This document shows, in pieces, positions 61,848-64,000 of a stretch of DNA of 64,000 nucleotides (positions are counted from its first letter, which is position 1; each line of letters starts with the position of its first letter). The position numbers and the translations under genes are program-made. The notes below the pieces were generated by a model that was given only the letters and a program-made list of their open reading frames with translations, had not been told where the DNA came from and did no database searches. Source of the stretch: Halomonas sp. S3-1-1 (GTDB lineage: Bacteria > Pseudomonadota > Gammaproteobacteria > Pseudomonadales > Halomonadaceae); NCBI RefSeq assembly GCF_023757625.1, contig NZ_JALGBZ010000002.1, forward strand, positions 248,001 to 312,000. The letters run 5' to 3'.

Positions 61848-62329
61848 TGCTCGAAGCGCTCAACATTGCGCTGGCCACGGGGCTGGGGGTGGGATTTGCG
61901 CCGCTCGCCCCGGGCACCGTGGGCACGCTTTGGGGCGTGGCGCTGGCTTGGTGGCTGCTGGGCTTTCGCATTAGCCATCAGATGGCGATTAACGCGCTGC
62001 TGCTGGGCTTGGGCGTACTCGTTTGCCACTTCGCCTCCGGCTACTACGGCGGGCTCGACTACGGCAGTATCGTGTTCGACGAAATCGTCGCCTTTCCGCT
62101 GGCGGTGATTGGTCTCAAGGCGGCGCGAACGCTCTGGGTAATGGCCGCCGCGTTCATCGTGTACCGGCTACTCGATGCGATCAAGCCGCCGCCCATCCAT
62201 CTGGCCGAGTTCGCACCCGGCGGGCTCGGCGTAGTGCTGGACGACGTCATCGCCGCACTTTTGACGTGGCTTTTGTTGGCCGCGCTACTGTTGGTTTACC
62301 GCCGGACCTACGCCCCGCGCGCTATTTGA
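61847..62329 (+). CDS. pgpA: Phosphatidylglycerophosphatase A-like protein
   Basis: A 160-residue membrane phosphatase of the PgpA family, which removes phosphate from phosphatidylglycerophosphate in phospholipid synthesis. APGTVGTLWG near residue 21, YGSIVFDEIVAFPLAV near residue 71, RLLDAIKPPPI and GGLGVVLDDVIAAL near residue 125 match the family pattern. Three or four membrane segments. Coupled by one-base overlap to the second DUF533 gene. It could be an accessory copy, since housekeeping pgpA usually sits beside thiL. Confidence 0.8.
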   Translation: MLEALNIALATGLGVGFAPLAPGTVGTLWGVALAWWLLGFRISHQMAINALLLGLGVLVCHFASGYYGGLDYGSIVFDEIVAFPLAVIGLKAARTLWVMAAAFIVYRLLDAIKPPPIHLAEFAPGGLGVVLDDVIAALLTWLLLAALLLVYRRTYAPRAI

Positions 62330-62338
62330 CGCGCGCAT

Positions 62339-62368
62339 AAAAAACGCCGCAAGCAGCGCTTGCGGCGT
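62339..62368 (-). terminator. Intrinsic terminator for the aldehyde dehydrogenase gene
   Basis: The 10-bp stem acgccgcaag / cttgcggcgt, read on the minus strand, ends in a T6 run. It may also stop rightward transcripts from pgpA weakly. Confidence 0.88.
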
Positions 62369-62413
62369 CAATCAGTAACGCTAGTAAAGGCCTTTCAGGC
62401 CGACACCGTCCCC

Positions 62414-63796
62414 TTACTCCTGAACGATGATGACCGCCTTGGCATTGACGAACTCGTGCATGCCGAAGCCGCCGTGTTCGCGGCCGTAGCCGGAGTCCTT
62501 CACGCCGCCAAAGGGCATTTCCGGGGTTGCCACACCGAAGCCGTTGATGAACACCATGCCGGTATCGAAGTATTTGCTTGCAAGCTCGGTGGCGCGCTTC
62601 ACGTCCTTCGAGATGATGCCGCCGCCCAAGCCGTAGCGGCTGTCGTTGGCGATGCGCATGGCGTCTTCGTCGTCTTTTGCGCGAATCAGCGCGGCGACCG
62701 GGCCGAACAGCTCGTCATCGTAAGCTGGCTGGCCTGGGGTGACGTTATCCAGCACCGTGACCGGGTAGAACGCGCCGGGACCAGACGGCTTCTCGCCTCC
62801 GCAGAGGATTTTGGCGCCGTTTTGCACGCTTTTCTCGACCTGGTCGTGCAGGCCATCGCGCAGATCTACGCGAGCCATCGGGCCAACGTCGGTGCCGCTC
62901 TCTTTCGGGTCGCCGACCTTGAGCGCCTTCATCTTCTCGACGAAACGCTCCTTGAAGGCTTCATAGTTCTTCTCGGTCACCACGAAGCGCTTTGCCGCCA
63001 CGCAGGTCTGGCCGCCGTTGAACACGCGCCCGGTGACGCAAGTATCCACCGCCAGATCCAGGTCGGCGTCGTCGAGCACCAGGTAGGCGTCGTTGGAGCC
63101 GAGCTCCAGCACGGTCTTTTTCAGGTTCTCGGCGGCCTTGGCAGCCACCTTGCGCCCGGCGGTGTCGCTGCCGGTCAGGGTCACACCGCGCACGTGCTTG
63201 TGCTCGATGATCTTGTCCGATACGTCGTGGGAGATGACCAGCGTGCGGAAGACGTTTTCCGGCAGGCCCGCATCACGGTAGAGCTTCTCGAGGAACAGGC
63301 CGCTGCCGGTGACGTTTTCGGCGTGCTTCAACAGCACCCCGTTACCCGCCATCAGGTTGGCGATCGAGTAGCGCACCGCTTGGTAGGCGGGGAAGTTCCA
63401 GGGCTGGATGCCGTAGATCACGCCCATCGGCGAGTAGGTCACGATGCCGCGCTCGCCGTTGCCGGGCTTGCGCTGCTCGTCGGCGAGCTTGTCCGGGCCG
63501 TGCTCGGCGGTGTAGTCGCAGATGCCGACGCACAGGTCGATCTCCTGGCGCGCCTCTTCCGGCGGCTTGCCCATTTCATCGACCATGAGCGTGGCGAAAG
63601 CTTCCTTGTTATCGGCAAGCGCCTTGCCGATCGCCTTGATGACCTTTGCCCGCTCGTCCAGTGACTTGAGCCGCCACTGTAGAAAAGCCTCGTGGGTCTG
63701 CTCGACGACCTTGAGCGCCTGGCTCTCGTCCATCAGCGTGTAGCTTTCGAGGTTTTTGCCGGTGGCCGGATTGACCGTCGTGATGCTGTTGCTCAT
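62414..63796 (-). CDS. NAD(P)-dependent succinate-semialdehyde-type aldehyde dehydrogenase (Sad/YneI-like)
   Basis: A 460-residue class I-like aldehyde dehydrogenase. Asn134 (PWNFP), Glu231 (LELGS) and the nucleophile Cys265 (GGQTC) form the active site, and the cofactor region has GVTLTGSDTAGR. Short length and the opening TTVNPATGKNLESY resemble E. coli Sad/YneI, which oxidises succinate semialdehyde to succinate, but substrate is inferred. Strong ribosome-binding site ggaggt. The remaining 63797-64000 is upstream sequence in which I see no gene. Confidence 0.88.
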   Translation of the reverse strand: MSNSITTVNPATGKNLESYTLMDESQALKVVEQTHEAFLQWRLKSLDERAKVIKAIGKALADNKEAFATLMVDEMGKPPEEARQEIDLCVGICDYTAEHGPDKLADEQRKPGNGERGIVTYSPMGVIYGIQPWNFPAYQAVRYSIANLMAGNGVLLKHAENVTGSGLFLEKLYRDAGLPENVFRTLVISHDVSDKIIEHKHVRGVTLTGSDTAGRKVAAKAAENLKKTVLELGSNDAYLVLDDADLDLAVDTCVTGRVFNGGQTCVAAKRFVVTEKNYEAFKERFVEKMKALKVGDPKESGTDVGPMARVDLRDGLHDQVEKSVQNGAKILCGGEKPSGPGAFYPVTVLDNVTPGQPAYDDELFGPVAALIRAKDDEDAMRIANDSRYGLGGGIISKDVKRATELASKYFDTGMVFINGFGVATPEMPFGGVKDSGYGREHGGFGMHEFVNAKAVIIVQE

Positions 63797-64000
63797 AAGA
63801 CCTCCTGTCTTTTAATCAACGCTTTGAGTGCGGGCAAAGCCCGCGTCCAGTCCTTGGGTGAATCACCCATTAGCCGACTGGTCTATTTGGTTCGCTCTTA
63901 ACCCTAGTAGACAAACGCCGCGCTAGCCAAACATGAATGTCTAAAGGCCTTGATTAGGCCTGACCAAAGGCTCGGCCTATTCAGCGTAGCTCGTTTTGAT

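Overview
The window is most likely a piece of chromosome from a halophilic gammaproteobacterium of the Halomonas type. This is inferred from protein character and gene content: a BCCT compatible-solute transporter, SstT, DASS and AtoE sodium-type carriers, many siderophore systems, and GC-rich host genes. No database search was run.

Layout. (1) 1-5778 is a siderophore locus. A CirA-like TonB receptor (cut by the window edge) diverges from a complete binding protein / two permeases / ATPase operon, with candidate Fur boxes in the shared intergenic region. (2) 5782-6561 holds a YceI-family periplasmic protein and a CAU-anticodon tRNA gene. (3) 6516-24172 is a 17.6-kb integrated element. It is bounded by a perfect 46-bp direct repeat of the tRNA 3' part and starts with a tyrosine integrase and an AlpA-like factor. 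Its left half carries a replication and recombination kit: a DUF3987 primase/helicase-like protein, an inovirus Gp2/YfjJ-type HUH-like initiator, DUF932, an ERF annealing protein, a YqaJ exonuclease and a RadC-like JAB protein. Several of these genes sit just behind an intrinsic terminator. Its right half is a visibly AT-rich, translationally coupled five-gene operon: two amino-DNA methyltransferases, an unrecognised protein, an McrB-like AAA+ ATPase and an McrC-like PD-(D/E)xK nuclease. It ends with a HigBA-type toxin-antitoxin pair. The operon has the gene order of the BsuMI/LlaJI restriction-modification class but a different methyltransferase type, and it is the most interesting object in the window.

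(4) 24214-30251 returns to host DNA: a NucS-like nuclease and a NERD-helicase, an MFS transporter, a small membrane protein and a LysR regulator. (5) 30458-34768 has a small basic protein, a BCCT transporter followed by the decayed 3' end of another BCCT gene, an SDR oxidoreductase and an MBL-fold hydrolase. (6) 34990-37128 is a lone FhuA-like receptor. (7) 37425-41440 is a probable catabolic unit: CocE/NonD hydrolase, AtoE short-chain fatty acid carrier and GntR regulator. (8) 41520-48834 is a second complete siderophore uptake system: a sucrase/ferredoxin-like candidate ferric reductase, an ATPase, an IutA-like receptor, two permeases and a FhuD/FecB-like binding protein. (9) 48854-50570 is an XRE-cupin regulator with azlCD. 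(10) 50731-55958 contains SstT, two small hypothetical genes, a DASS carrier and NadE. (11) 56039-62329 contains sbcDC, two tandem DUF533 genes and a pgpA-like gene. (12) 62414-63796 is a succinate-semialdehyde-type aldehyde dehydrogenase.

Iron acquisition dominates the host part: three TonB receptors and two ABC importers, with Fur-box candidates at two of the loci. The integrated element combines its own mobility and recombination functions with a restriction-type defence cargo and a toxin-antitoxin stabiliser.
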